IMG/VR virus record: IMGVR_UViG_3300031669_000048
Span: 1 to 47,914 of that record
Direction: 5' to 3' (one strand)
Origin: a virus
DNA length: 47,914 bases
Shown here piece after piece: positions 39,341 to 45,898 of this stretch. Below the pieces are notes generated by a model that was not told the DNA's origin, did no database searches, and was given only the letters and a program-made list of their open reading frames with translations. The translations under genes and the position numbers were made by a program. The stretch's first letter is position 1, and each line of letters opens with the position of its first letter.

Positions 39341-39817
39341 CTATTCAGCGTCGGCCTTTGCAAGTATCTCCTGAAGTTGCTTCAACTCTTCGTCGGTTAG
39401 GTTGTCCAGACTTCCGGATTGCTTGATATTTGCAGTTAGATCAATCTTTCTGGTATCATCCCAACCAAAATTCCTCAGAGCAAATGTAGGTCCGTTTGCA
39501 GACTTGGCTAAATAAAGCTGTTTCTCGGCGTAATTCTCACATTTGAGCTTCGCGCGCGTAACAGTGTCAAAATATTCTTCCCTATCCTGATAGTTTAATA
39601 ATCCTTCCCTGCTCGTATCCAGCGCCAAGGCTAACCCAGTAATTGTAAAAGGTTCTACTTGCTGCAATTCCCTAATTATGTTTCCATCCATGTCAATAAC
39701 GGCATGTCCGTCTTTATCCTTAACTATGACATTTGCATAGCAACTCTCAAAGTAAGCATCAATCTTACTCTGCAATTCCTCCACTGTCTTAAATTTCAAG
39801 GGCCGTCCTGCCGGCAT
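39341..39817 (-). CDS. terS: Terminase small subunit
   Basis: This 158-residue protein has the domain order of small terminases: an N-terminal helix-turn-helix-like region (PAGRPLKFKTVEELQSKIDAYFESCY), LALALDTSREGLLNYQDREEYFDTVTRAKLKCE, and a C-terminal helical tail (LDNLTDEELKQLQEIL). It recognises the packaging site. The ATG with GGAGGTGAAGGG is chosen; a longer frame upstream lacks such a site. Confidence 0.8.
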   Translation of the reverse strand: MPAGRPLKFKTVEELQSKIDAYFESCYANVIVKDKDGHAVIDMDGNIIRELQQVEPFTITGLALALDTSREGLLNYQDREEYFDTVTRAKLKCENYAEKQLYLAKSANGPTFALRNFGWDDTRKIDLTANIKQSGSLDNLTDEELKQLQEILAKADAE

Positions 39818-39851
39818 TCCCTTCACCTCCAAAAATATTTTGAAATATGTG

Positions 39852-39881
39852 TTGACAATCATCAGCTTGACATGCTACACT
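39852..39881 (+). promoter_or_regulatory. Promoter for the rightward ParB-like operon
   Basis: TTGACA and TACACT are 18 bases apart with an extended TGC before the -10. It is divergent from terS. Confidence 0.6.
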
Positions 39882-39913
39882 TAATTCAAGCCGAACAAAA
39901 GGAGCGATAAACC

Positions 39914-40225
39914 ATGGCAACGCTGATTTCCTCCCAAAGATTTGTTGACGACGAAATTGTAGCTCAAAAAATCACTATCCGGGACTTTGGAGTCCAACTC
40001 TCCCCGGTATTTACAATCGACGGAGAGGAGTATCAAGTAGTAATGGACGGCCACCACAGCTATCACGCAGCCCTTGAAGCAGGAGTTGAGCCAGAATACC
40101 ACGAGCAAACTGCATCCGAAAATGACAGAATCGCTCTATTAGATGAAGACGTCAACTTGTTCCTGGAATCCTGTTACCACGAGGATGATTGGTACAGCAT
40201 CGAAAAAGGATACACCATTTGGTAA
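39914..40225 (+). CDS. ParB/Srx-like protein
   Basis: This 103-residue protein has the ParB N-terminal fold signature DGHHSYHAALEAGVEPEYHEQ after a beta strand (VFTIDGEEYQVVM). Proteins of this fold act in partitioning or as nucleases in small phage and plasmid loci. The ATG follows AAAGGAGCG. It begins a rightward operon terminated at 40675. Confidence 0.65.
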   Translation: MATLISSQRFVDDEIVAQKITIRDFGVQLSPVFTIDGEEYQVVMDGHHSYHAALEAGVEPEYHEQTASENDRIALLDEDVNLFLESCYHEDDWYSIEKGYTIW

Positions 40226-40236
40226 GGAGGAACGAT

Positions 40237-40470
40237 ATGAAATCCTATTGCACACAGAACAACGGCAAATGCTCCACCTGCTCCCTGGTCAACTACAATC
40301 GCGACTGCTACAACAATCCTATCCATGGCGGTTACCGCCCAGGCTCCGGCTCCAAGAAACAGTCCCCGCCCGATGCAAAGCGCAGGACACTTTTGGTGAC
40401 TGACAGCGAACACGCTATAATAAAAGAACTTATTCAACAAATAAGAGGGGGTTACGTAAATGGGAAATAA
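40237..40470 (+). CDS. Cys-rich protein with C-terminal DNA-binding helix
   Basis: This 77-residue protein starts at an ATG after AAGGAGG. An N-terminal Cys-rich cluster (CTQNNGKCSTCSLVNYNRDC) is followed by a basic linker (GGYRPGSGSKKQSPPDAKRR) and a short helical region (SEHAIIKELIQQIRGG). A regulatory DNA-binding role is plausible. Confidence 0.5.
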   Translation: MKSYCTQNNGKCSTCSLVNYNRDCYNNPIHGGYRPGSGSKKQSPPDAKRRTLLVTDSEHAIIKELIQQIRGGYVNGK

Positions 40471-40666
40471 GCGTACAGAAAAGGCTATCACAGAGCTTAC
40501 CCTGATCCAAATGCAAGCGCGTATTAAATACCCTCAAATCGGGTATTGGAATCGCTTGCAATACGAGACAACCGACAGCCTATTCCAGCTCAAGCGAGTA
40601 ATGTCAACCCAAACCCCGGAAATAGCAGCTGCCCTGCAAGCATGGGGTGACAAATGGATAAGCTAA
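40460..40666 (+). CDS. Small helical hypothetical protein
   Basis: This 68-residue ORF overlaps the previous gene by 11 bases and ends the ParB operon. It is helical (EKAITELTLIQMQARIKYPQIGYWNRLQYETTDSLFQLKRV). No family was recognised. Confidence 0.5.
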   Translation: MGNKRTEKAITELTLIQMQARIKYPQIGYWNRLQYETTDSLFQLKRVMSTQTPEIAAALQAWGDKWIS

Positions 40667-40674
40667 GCATTAGA

Positions 40675-40697
40675 GCCGCCGAATAAGGCGGTTTCTC
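40675..40697 (+). terminator. Terminator of the ParB-like operon
   Basis: GCCGCC-GAATAA-GGCGGT is followed by TTCTCTATT. It separates this rightward operon from the converging leftward block. Confidence 0.6.
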
Positions 40698-40760
40698 TAT
40701 TCCCACGCCTCACAGCTTCCCCTACGCGCCCCGCAAACTATCGCGGTGGTATGTTTCTAC

Positions 40761-40970
40761 CTACAATCCCCATTCAGAATGCCGATATGCTTCATGAAAC
40801 AGTTTATTTAATTCATCGTCGCCCATCTTCCCCAGTTCGGTTTTATCCATCTGATATTCCCGTGCAATAAAATCAACCTGGTTCTGCCTCTCCTCATTCC
40901 ATTTCCGGAACTTATCTATAACCGTCAGTGGGCTGCATTCCCTGAAAGCCAATGCCATCTTCCTCACCAC
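40761..40970 (-). CDS. Hypothetical protein
   Basis: This 69-residue protein starts at GTG with AGGTAGG just upstream; an internal ATG at 40958 is an alternative. It is helical (LTVIDKFRKWNEERQNQVDFIAREYQMDKTELGKMGDDEL). No family was recognised. Confidence 0.45.
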   Translation of the reverse strand: MVRKMALAFRECSPLTVIDKFRKWNEERQNQVDFIAREYQMDKTELGKMGDDELNKLFHEAYRHSEWGL

Positions 40971-41025
40971 CCTACCTTTTAAGTGTTCTGCCAGTTGATT
41001 TGCATGGCTGGGTGCCAGGCTTTTT

Positions 41026-41274
41026 TTAAACTACCTTCAATCTTTTCCGTCTTGTCTGACTCACATCTTCCGTGTATTCTTGCTTTGCAAACTCCTTCGG
41101 CGAAACAATGAGATATCTGTCATCTCTGGCGTGTTTTTCTAGTTTCATTTCCTCGTCATATGTTTGGATGTAGACATTGACAGCGCCTATCACGATATTG
41201 TTATCTCTAATAAATCGTACAAACTCATCGGCGATCCTCTCAGGCGTCAGCCCTTTCTCATATTTAATTCTCAT
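41026..41274 (-). CDS. Hypothetical protein
   Basis: This 82-residue protein is helical at the N-terminus and beta-rich after (NNIVIGAVNVYIQTYDEEMKLEKHARDDRYLIVSPKEF). It overlaps the RepA-like gene stop by four bases, so it is co-translated. No family was recognised. Confidence 0.5.
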   Translation of the reverse strand: MRIKYEKGLTPERIADEFVRFIRDNNIVIGAVNVYIQTYDEEMKLEKHARDDRYLIVSPKEFAKQEYTEDVSQTRRKRLKVV

Positions 41275-41759
41275 TTCGCAACACCCCGCTTAATAAGTTC
41301 CCGGGAAATAAAATAACCTTCTTTTGTGTATGTAAGAAGGTCATGGTCTTTTAATGTGGCGATTATCGCCTGTGTTGTTTTGTAGCTCTTTCCGAATACT
41401 TTCATGATGTCGGCAAACTTCATTTGTCTTTTGTTTCTACCATGGATGAGTCTGCCGGTTCCCCATTCTATATACGGAACAAGGTAAATCAGATAGCCGG
41501 TTGATTCCGCTGGAAGCCCGCCTTTCATAAGTCGGATAAGTTCTTCCATCATCAGCATTGCATAGGGCTTCTTGCCGCCTGTATGCTTAGGCTTCTTGTC
41601 CTTTTTACGGGAACTCCAGAAGGCGTATATTGGCTCAGGAAGTTCCATGTGATGAACCTGGACATATTCACTGCCGCCACATTTCTCCCGGCTCACTATA
41701 AACTCGTCCTTTATGGCGTTTCGTTCGCCAGAGATATACTTTGCAATATCACTCCTCAC
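41271..41759 (-). CDS. RepA-like winged-helix protein
   Basis: This 162-residue protein has a C-terminal winged-helix region (YLIYLVPYIEWGTGRLIHGRNKRQMKFADIMKVFGKSYKTTQAIIATLKDHDLLTYTKEGYFISRELIKRG), as in plasmid replication initiators and MarR-type regulators. The GTG start overlaps the upstream gene and follows AAGGAG. Together with the ParB-like gene it supports a plasmid-like maintenance role. Confidence 0.55.
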   Translation of the reverse strand: MRSDIAKYISGERNAIKDEFIVSREKCGGSEYVQVHHMELPEPIYAFWSSRKKDKKPKHTGGKKPYAMLMMEELIRLMKGGLPAESTGYLIYLVPYIEWGTGRLIHGRNKRQMKFADIMKVFGKSYKTTQAIIATLKDHDLLTYTKEGYFISRELIKRGVAK

Positions 41760-41886
41760 ATAATCTCAGCTCCTTGTTTTGACCCCAAAGAAATACACTA
41801 TAAAAGGAATTGCAAGTCCGATTGCCCTTTGCGCTTACTGGCCGTAAGGCTGAATGATGTTTTTGCCATGGATAGATTTTATCCAT
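41749..41886 (-). CDS. Small hypothetical protein upstream of the RepA-like gene
   Basis: This 45-residue ORF starts at an ATG after GAGGAGG and overlaps the RepA-like start. MDKIYPWQKHHSALRPVSAKGNRTCNSF has no recognised domain. The strong ribosome binding site and overlap suggest a translation-coupled leader for the RepA-like gene. Confidence 0.4.
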   Translation of the reverse strand: MDKIYPWQKHHSALRPVSAKGNRTCNSFYSVFLWGQNKELRLCEE

Positions 41887-41940
41887 GCTCCTCCTCGGCG
41901 CTGCTTGCGAAAATAATTTAAAAAACTTTTGAAAAATGTC

Positions 41941-41969
41941 TTGCGTTATACTTTTGACTGTGCTATGAT
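41941..41969 (+). promoter_or_regulatory. Promoter for the PP-loop operon
   Basis: TTGCGT and TATGAT are 17 bases apart with an extended TGC before the -10. It lies 34 bases before the first gene of the rightward operon. Confidence 0.6.
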
Positions 41970-42002
41970 TTAGGCAAGACAAAATTCAAAGGAGTGTTGA
42001 AG

Positions 42003-42185
42003 ATGATTAACAAGCAAACTATTGACCAAATCAAAGGCGAACTTGAAAAAGGTAATAAATACTTCATCCACCAAAACATGCTCAATAAAAGGGTACTTGG
42101 TCAACTCAAAAAAGTTGAGGGTTTTAAAATGGAACCCGCCAACGAATACGGCCACATGGTACTTAGTGCCAAAAGGAATCAGTAG
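42003..42185 (+). CDS. Small hypothetical protein
   Basis: This 60-residue protein starts at an ATG nine bases after GGAG. MINKQTIDQIKGELEKGNKYFIHQNMLNKRVLGQLKKVEGFKMEP looks like a compact alpha/beta domain. Its TAG shares a base with the GTG start of the next gene, so the two are coupled. It resembles small adapter proteins of PP-loop loci, but no family was recognised. Confidence 0.5.
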   Translation: MINKQTIDQIKGELEKGNKYFIHQNMLNKRVLGQLKKVEGFKMEPANEYGHMVLSAKRNQ

Positions 42186-42964
42186 TGAAAACACTACACG
42201 TCGTTTTGCTATCGGGTGGTTTATCAAGTTCCTTCACCCTACATCATGTTGTAAAGCAATATGGCCGGGAAAGTGTCGTTGCCTTACACACAGATACCAC
42301 ATGGGAGGATGAGGACAATTACCGTTTTATTGATGAGGTAATTTCTCACCACAACGTCAATATCGCGCACAGAATCGACGGTCGCACGCCTCCCGAAGTT
42401 TGGTTTAAAACTCGCTACCTTGTCGGCAAGAACCTTGCCAAATGTTCGCTTGAGTTAAAGACGAAGCAAACCTTAAAATATGTCGATGACTTACAGTCCC
42501 AGGGCATTGAACCGATTCTCTATTTTGGCATCGGCAAGGAAGAAGAACATCGGGCCATTAACCTCTCTTATAGATACGCCCCGGTAGAATGTCGCTTTCC
42601 CCTGGTTGATAATCCGTTAAGTAAAGAATATATGAAGGCTACTTGTGAATCAAAATGGAAAATACAAATTCCCCGCATGTACCGCCTTGGTTTTAGCCAT
42701 TCAAACTGTGGAGGACGTTGCATAAAAGGTGGCCTTGGACACTTTGCCCGACTTTATGAAGTTTGGCCAGAACGATTTAAAGAGGTTGAACAATACGAAA
42801 AGCTGTTCCGGCAAAAGATTAATCCCAAGATTGCAATCCTCAAGGATCGCAGAGGTGGTAAAATAAAATATGTTACGCTTGAATCTTTCAGGAAGCGCAT
42901 TGTTAAGGGAACGCTTTTCGACATCCAGGAAATTGATTATACTCCCTGCGAATGTATGTATTAA
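42185..42964 (+). CDS. PP-loop ATPase (PAPS reductase/adenylyl-sulfate-type family)
   Basis: This 259-residue protein has the PP-loop SGGLSSSF (residues 10-17) near an LHVVLLSGG strand, typical of the PAPS reductase/DndC-like superfamily that adenylates substrates. Further motifs are HTDTTWEDEDNYRF and a C-terminal FSHSNCGGRCIKGGLGHFARLYEVWPERF cysteine cluster for a possible Fe-S or thiol function. Phages carry relatives of unknown role, some paired with ParB-like proteins, as here on the facing operon. Confidence 0.7.
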   Translation: MKTLHVVLLSGGLSSSFTLHHVVKQYGRESVVALHTDTTWEDEDNYRFIDEVISHHNVNIAHRIDGRTPPEVWFKTRYLVGKNLAKCSLELKTKQTLKYVDDLQSQGIEPILYFGIGKEEEHRAINLSYRYAPVECRFPLVDNPLSKEYMKATCESKWKIQIPRMYRLGFSHSNCGGRCIKGGLGHFARLYEVWPERFKEVEQYEKLFRQKINPKIAILKDRRGGKIKYVTLESFRKRIVKGTLFDIQEIDYTPCECMY

Positions 42965-42977
42965 AGGAGCTGACCAT

Positions 42978-43169
42978 ATGACACCCAAAGGCGGTAAGCG
43001 CCTCAATGCGGGGCGCAAACCTTCCGCAGATAAGCGGATTCAGCGCACGGTTAGACTTAGCCAGGAAGAATATGAAGCCATTATGCAAAGGGCCAGCGCC
43101 GAAGGCATCACCTTTAGCGAATACATGAGGCGCAAGGCACGCGAAGCCCACCCCCCCGAACAAAAATAG
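42978..43169 (+). CDS. Ribbon-helix-helix protein
   Basis: This 63-residue protein begins GGKRLNAGRKPSADKRIQRTVRLSQEEYEAIMQRASAEGITFSEYMRRKAREAH, with the RHH strand (RIQRTVRLS) and two helices. The opening is widespread in phage and plasmid regulators. The ATG at GGAGC is preferred. It could regulate this operon, as Aca-type proteins regulate anti-CRISPR operons, but no direct evidence exists. Confidence 0.6.
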   Translation: MTPKGGKRLNAGRKPSADKRIQRTVRLSQEEYEAIMQRASAEGITFSEYMRRKAREAHPPEQK

Positions 43170-43178
43170 GAAGGATGG

Positions 43179-43421
43179 ATGAAGATGAATAAACGTAAAA
43201 TATGCGGATACTGCCACGGATACCGTGATATGGAGTATATTGGAATACGGGAACAACACGTAGAAAAATATAGACCATACAGTGGACGTAGGCTTCTTGC
43301 ACCAAGGCCAGCAGTACACAAAGCAGAAATATGGCAATGCATAACTTGCGGCGGCCAGGGAACTTATAACGAAGAAACTATATATCATTCCGCTAAAAGA
43401 GGAGCAAAGAAAAAAGCCTAA
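43179..43421 (+). CDS. Zinc-binding small protein
   Basis: This 80-residue protein has CGYCHGYRDM and CITCGGQGTY, two CxxC pairs like DnaJ zinc modules, around a basic centre. The ATG follows AGGAAGG. It is the last gene of the PP-loop operon before the terminator. Confidence 0.55.
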   Translation: MKMNKRKICGYCHGYRDMEYIGIREQHVEKYRPYSGRRLLAPRPAVHKAEIWQCITCGGQGTYNEETIYHSAKRGAKKKA

Positions 43422-43445
43422 CCCCCCCCGGGGTTTTTCTTTTCC
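43420..43445 (+). terminator. Terminator of the PP-loop operon
   Basis: ACCCC-CCCC-GGGGT followed by TTTTCTTTT is a strong intrinsic terminator. It ends rightward transcription 150 bases before the converging small-RNA terminator. Confidence 0.75.
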
Positions 43446-43584
43446 CCTTGCGGGACCTCCGGCCTGGTCGCCCAGGTCGCGGAGATTATTATAATTTCCC
43501 GGCCTGCGTAACATGCCGGCATGGTTTCGCGGGGCCTGCGAACGCGCAAGCCCATATAATAAATCAACCGGTTGGGGTATATAC
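43446..43584. other. Non-coding gap with a palindrome and direct repeats
   Basis: No credible ORF was found. It contains the 12-bp palindrome CATGCCGGCATG (43512-43523) between two direct repeats of GGCCTGCG (43501-43508 and 43533-43540), possibly a protein-binding site. It lies between two converging terminators. Confidence 0.4.
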
Positions 43585-43587
43585 GCA

Positions 43588-43612
43588 CAAACAAAAGCAC
43601 CCTTGCGGGTGC
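43588..43612 (-). terminator. Terminator of the solitary-repeat RNA
   Basis: On the reverse strand GCACCC-GCAA-GGGTGC is followed by TTTTGTTTG. It is a strong intrinsic terminator, 60 bases beyond the CRISPR repeat. Confidence 0.8.
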
Positions 43613-43671
43613 GGTGGTCTCGTGTGGGGCTGTTGACGCAACCCCACGGGATGATGTCCAATGTCAATTTA

Positions 43672-43703
43672 GTTTCAATCCACGCTCCCGCACGGGGAGC
43701 GAC
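43672..43703 (-). CRISPR. Solitary type I-C CRISPR repeat (single copy)
   Basis: The 32-bp reverse-strand sequence runs from GTCGCTCCCC to GGATTGAAAC and is a recognisable type I-C repeat. It has the I-C stem (CGCTCCC with GGGAGCG, loop CGTGC) and the GTGGATTGAAAC 3' handle. There is only one copy in the window and no spacers or cas genes, so it is not an array. Translated, it gives VSIHAPARGAT, a well-known spurious product of this repeat. Confidence 0.9.
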
Positions 43704-43727
43704 TAAATGGGCGTGCTATACACCATT

Positions 43728-43757
43728 ACCATACCATGTCCACTATTCGACTGTCAA
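43728..43757 (-). promoter_or_regulatory. Promoter for the solitary-repeat RNA
   Basis: On the reverse strand a perfect TTGACA (43752-43757) and TATGGT (43728-43733) are 18 bases apart, with TGG just before the -10 (extended -10). The -35 overlaps the stop codon of the upstream gene. It would start transcription about 18 bases before the repeat. Confidence 0.65.
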
Positions 43758-44041
43758 CACTCCATATACAAACTCCTGAAGTTTTTCGGCGGCTTCTTGC
43801 GTTTTTTACATTTACTTTTGGAGCTCCTACCGGACGGCTCCCCCGGCGGCAACGCCTCCTTCTCCTTCCGATCCGGCGGGCTTGTCTTGGCCCACCAACA
43901 CCAAAACCCATCCGCTTCCCAGGGATCTTCCTGCTCGTTCCTCTCCCGGATAGCCTCCACACTGGCAGCAGCGGCGCGGTTAACGCCCCTCTTCGCCGCT
44001 TCATTTGCTAGTTGTAGATCCACCCTTTGGTCTTCGTCCAT
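43754..44041 (-). CDS. Hypothetical Lys/Pro-rich protein
   Basis: This 95-residue protein starts at an ATG after a GGGGGGGTGCGGGG stretch. MDEDQRVDLQLANEAAKRGVNRAAAASVEAIRERNEQEDPW is followed by a basic KRKKPP tail. No family was recognised. It is the gene directly upstream of the solitary-repeat RNA, whose -35 box overlaps its stop. Confidence 0.5.
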   Translation of the reverse strand: MDEDQRVDLQLANEAAKRGVNRAAAASVEAIRERNEQEDPWEADGFWCWWAKTSPPDRKEKEALPPGEPSGRSSKSKCKKRKKPPKNFRSLYMEC

Positions 44042-44066
44042 CCCCGCACCCCCCCCTGGATTTTGT

Positions 44067-44441
44067 CTATCGGCGAAGTATATATAAAAGCGCAGAAGCA
44101 ACCGCGTCCTCCCTGCTCTCACCTGTAAACGTCGCATACTTCGTGTGTACCGTAGCCGACAGCCAGTAGATGTCACAGCCGTATCCACCGTCTTTGAGCG
44201 ATACCGAGTCGGCGTTCCAGCCGCGCCGCTCGATCTCCGCCAGCAGTTGATCAAGGAGGGGAAGCCAGACAATATGCCCATCGCCAACCCATTTTTTGGC
44301 TGAGTCAGCATGGTCCTGCCGCATGATGCAAATCACTTCAGACCAAGGTTCCTCTGGATGGACTTGATATAAATCATATCTTTTCGGCTCCCACACTAGC
44401 CCCGCAGATTTCAGCGCCTTTGCTTTCTCCAGGCTAATCAA
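44067..44441 (-). CDS. Phage hypothetical protein
   Basis: This 124-residue protein starts at TTG overlapping the previous stop (TTGA), with GGAGGGGG eight bases upstream. SLEKAKALKSAGLVWEPKRYDLYQVHPEEPWSEVICIMRQDHADSAKK resembles a small phage protein family with a substrate-like beta region. No function is recognised. Confidence 0.6.
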   Translation of the reverse strand: MISLEKAKALKSAGLVWEPKRYDLYQVHPEEPWSEVICIMRQDHADSAKKWVGDGHIVWLPLLDQLLAEIERRGWNADSVSLKDGGYGCDIYWLSATVHTKYATFTGESREDAVASALLYILRR

Positions 44442-44632
44442 GGTAATACCCCCTCCACAACAGGCTTTAAAGGGCAGTCGTCTCTTCTTTTGTCTTTGCA
44501 AATTTCTATACCACCGCTCATTCGCGCTATTGTTAAAGCGCCGCAATAATACCCGGGAACCAATTGACTGCCGACACAAAAAGGACACTTCATGCAGTTT
44601 TCAGGCATTTCTATTTCGATTGTAGCCCTCAA
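44438..44632 (-). CDS. Small zinc-binding protein
   Basis: This 64-residue ORF begins MRATIEIEMPENCMKCPFCVGSQLVPGYYCG, with CMKCPFC and more Cys, plus a later CKDKRRDDC. It starts at TTG coupled to the upstream stop. It resembles small phage zinc proteins. Confidence 0.55.
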   Translation of the reverse strand: MRATIEIEMPENCMKCPFCVGSQLVPGYYCGALTIARMSGGIEICKDKRRDDCPLKPVVEGVLP

Positions 44633-44886
44633 GGTTCAACCCCCCTACTTTTGGCGAGTGCTGTGTCAAGCCCCTTAACCCACACCTCCTCGACCTTGAA
44701 GGTGTCACGCTCACTTTTTGGATCATAGTGGGCATGTTTTATTAATTCTTCCGACGCCTCCACCAGCGGCCAGAGGTCTATAGTTTCGAGAGCCACTTTT
44801 GCCACTGTGAGCGGGTCATCGCAACCCATATCCGCGAAGTGTATCTCTGCCGCCACCCGTTCAATAATCTCCTCGCGGCTGCTCAT
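44629..44886 (-). CDS. Hypothetical protein
   Basis: This 85-residue protein begins SREEIIERVAAEIHFADMGCDDPLTVAKVALETIDLWPLVEASEELI, an all-helical fold. The ATG overlaps the previous stop (ATGA). No family was recognised. Confidence 0.55.
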   Translation of the reverse strand: MSSREEIIERVAAEIHFADMGCDDPLTVAKVALETIDLWPLVEASEELIKHAHYDPKSERDTFKVEEVWVKGLDTALAKSRGVEP

Positions 44887-45056
44887 CCCAAACCCGCCTC
44901 CTTCGCTCCTGTTTCTTGACTTTGCGCTTCCCCTTCGGCTGCTTCCGCATTTTCTTCCACTTCTGCGTCTAGATCGATTCCGTTGAATACAAAAAACATT
45001 GGTTCAAGCGCCATCCCAGCGGCTTTTTCATGTGCTTCTCTATTGGTCAAATTCAT
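44883..45056 (-). CDS. Small acidic protein
   Basis: This 57-residue ORF (MNLTNREAHEKAAGMALEPMFFVFNGIDLDAEVEENAEAAEG) ends in an acidic Glu/Ala-rich tail. It is coupled at both ends (overlaps with its neighbours' start or stop). No family was recognised. Confidence 0.5.
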   Translation of the reverse strand: MNLTNREAHEKAAGMALEPMFFVFNGIDLDAEVEENAEAAEGEAQSQETGAKEAGLG

Positions 45057-45287
45057 GCACCACCTTTCTTCTCGGCTGTTTCCGCGTCTTCTTCCGCTTC
45101 CCCATCGGTTCCACTCGGTTCATCGCGATAATCGTCGGCGCTGGCTTCGGGGCCGGAGTGTATTCGCGCTCCATTAGCCGCACCACAGGCGGCTGTATCG
45201 GTTCGCCCAGCTTGCGCCAGGTCCGGAAGCCACAGACTGCGGCGACACTGATGAGGATTGCGCTGGCGGTATAGATGATGGTCATGG
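45040..45287 (-). CDS. Small membrane protein
   Basis: This 82-residue protein starts at an ATG after AAAGGAGG. A transmembrane helix (IIYTASAILISVAAVCGF) precedes a basic, Pro-rich tail (KRKKTRKQPRRK). A Cys in the helix may be a membrane anchor. No family was recognised. Confidence 0.5.
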
Positions 45288-45677
45288 CGTGTCCTCCTTT
45301 GGCTCTATCTTGCGAATCCACCCACTTGGTATATTTCCGAAAAATAAGTACCAGTGTTCACTACCTTCCCAATCAGTGATTAACCGTTGCGAATCTTTTG
45401 GTAGTTGTGGAAGATAATCATGGGCACGACATAAGACCGCACGGTGCGATTTCGGAATAGCCAATATAATCCTAAACGCGGTTCTGTCGTAGGTAACTAT
45501 ATTTCTCGTCGCCCAGCTTTGAGAGTTAAAGTTTTTTTCTTTGGTAAGCCACTGACACGGACTAAATAATCTCACGATTCCTTTTCCCTCGTCAATTATC
45601 GGTAGTTTTCCAAGTGTTAACCCATTAGCCTGGATAGACTCAACAAGATGCGCTGGAGAGAAATGATAAAGTTTCAC
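45282..45677 (-). CDS. Possible ADP-ribosyltransferase-fold (ART/KptA-like) protein
   Basis: This 131-residue protein opens VKLYHFSPAHLVESIQANGLTLGKLP, the strand-helix motif of ART/DarT/KptA-like folds (YHFT...L..I...GL). A later CQWLTKEKNFNSQSWATRN resembles the second motif. Relatives occur widely in bacteria and phages. If active it could ADP-ribosylate or dephosphorylate a target, but no catalytic residue is confirmed. The GTG overlapping the upstream stop is chosen over ATG 45704. Confidence 0.45.
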   Translation of the reverse strand: MKLYHFSPAHLVESIQANGLTLGKLPIIDEGKGIVRLFSPCQWLTKEKNFNSQSWATRNIVTYDRTAFRIILAIPKSHRAVLCRAHDYLPQLPKDSQRLITDWEGSEHWYLFFGNIPSGWIRKIEPKEDTP

Positions 45678-45898
45678 GGCCTTCCACCCCCCTCCATCAG
45701 CCACCTGTTTACAATAGCGTCGTTAGCGTCTACCCGTTCGGCTAGCTTTTTGTTGTCGGCCTGGAGTTGTTGGACTTCGGCCTGGAGCTGCTGGTTTGAT
45801 ATTGGCTGCTTCCCATCGTCGTAAATATAGGCCAATAGCAACAGAGAAAAACAAATAGCAATACATATTTTTAATGCTGTTTCTATCTTCACGCTCAC
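45674..45898 (-). CDS. Membrane-anchored coiled-coil protein
   Basis: This 74-residue protein has an N-terminal transmembrane segment (ALKICIAICFSLLLLAYIY) and a coiled coil (QLQAEVQQLQADNKKLAERVDAND). It resembles Rz-like or scaffold adapters but has no lysis context. It overlaps the next gene's GTG. Confidence 0.5.
   Translation of the reverse strand: MSVKIETALKICIAICFSLLLLAYIYDDGKQPISNQQLQAEVQQLQADNKKLAERVDANDAIVNRWLMEGGGRP

Larger units (their letters stand above)
43585..43721 (-). ncRNA. Candidate RNA anti-CRISPR transcript with a solitary type I-C repeat
   Basis: The predicted RNA of about 135 nt starts near 43721 after a leader of about 18 nt, contains one complete CRISPR repeat, then a linker of about 60 nt including a GTGGGG/CCCCAC hairpin, and ends at an intrinsic terminator. 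There are no cas genes and no second repeat. Solitary repeat units in phages are known as RNA anti-CRISPRs that mimic the crRNA and divert Cas proteins into inert complexes; this locus has all the expected parts. Confidence 0.75.

Noticed and set aside
43613-43671. Second CRISPR repeat making a mini-array
   Set aside because: The downstream GTGGGG/CCCCAC hairpin shares no repeat sequence with the I-C repeat.
43513-43779. Rightward ORF with VSIHAPARGAT across the solitary repeat
   Set aside because: This peptide is the known false translation of a type I-C CRISPR repeat; the frame has no ribosome binding site.
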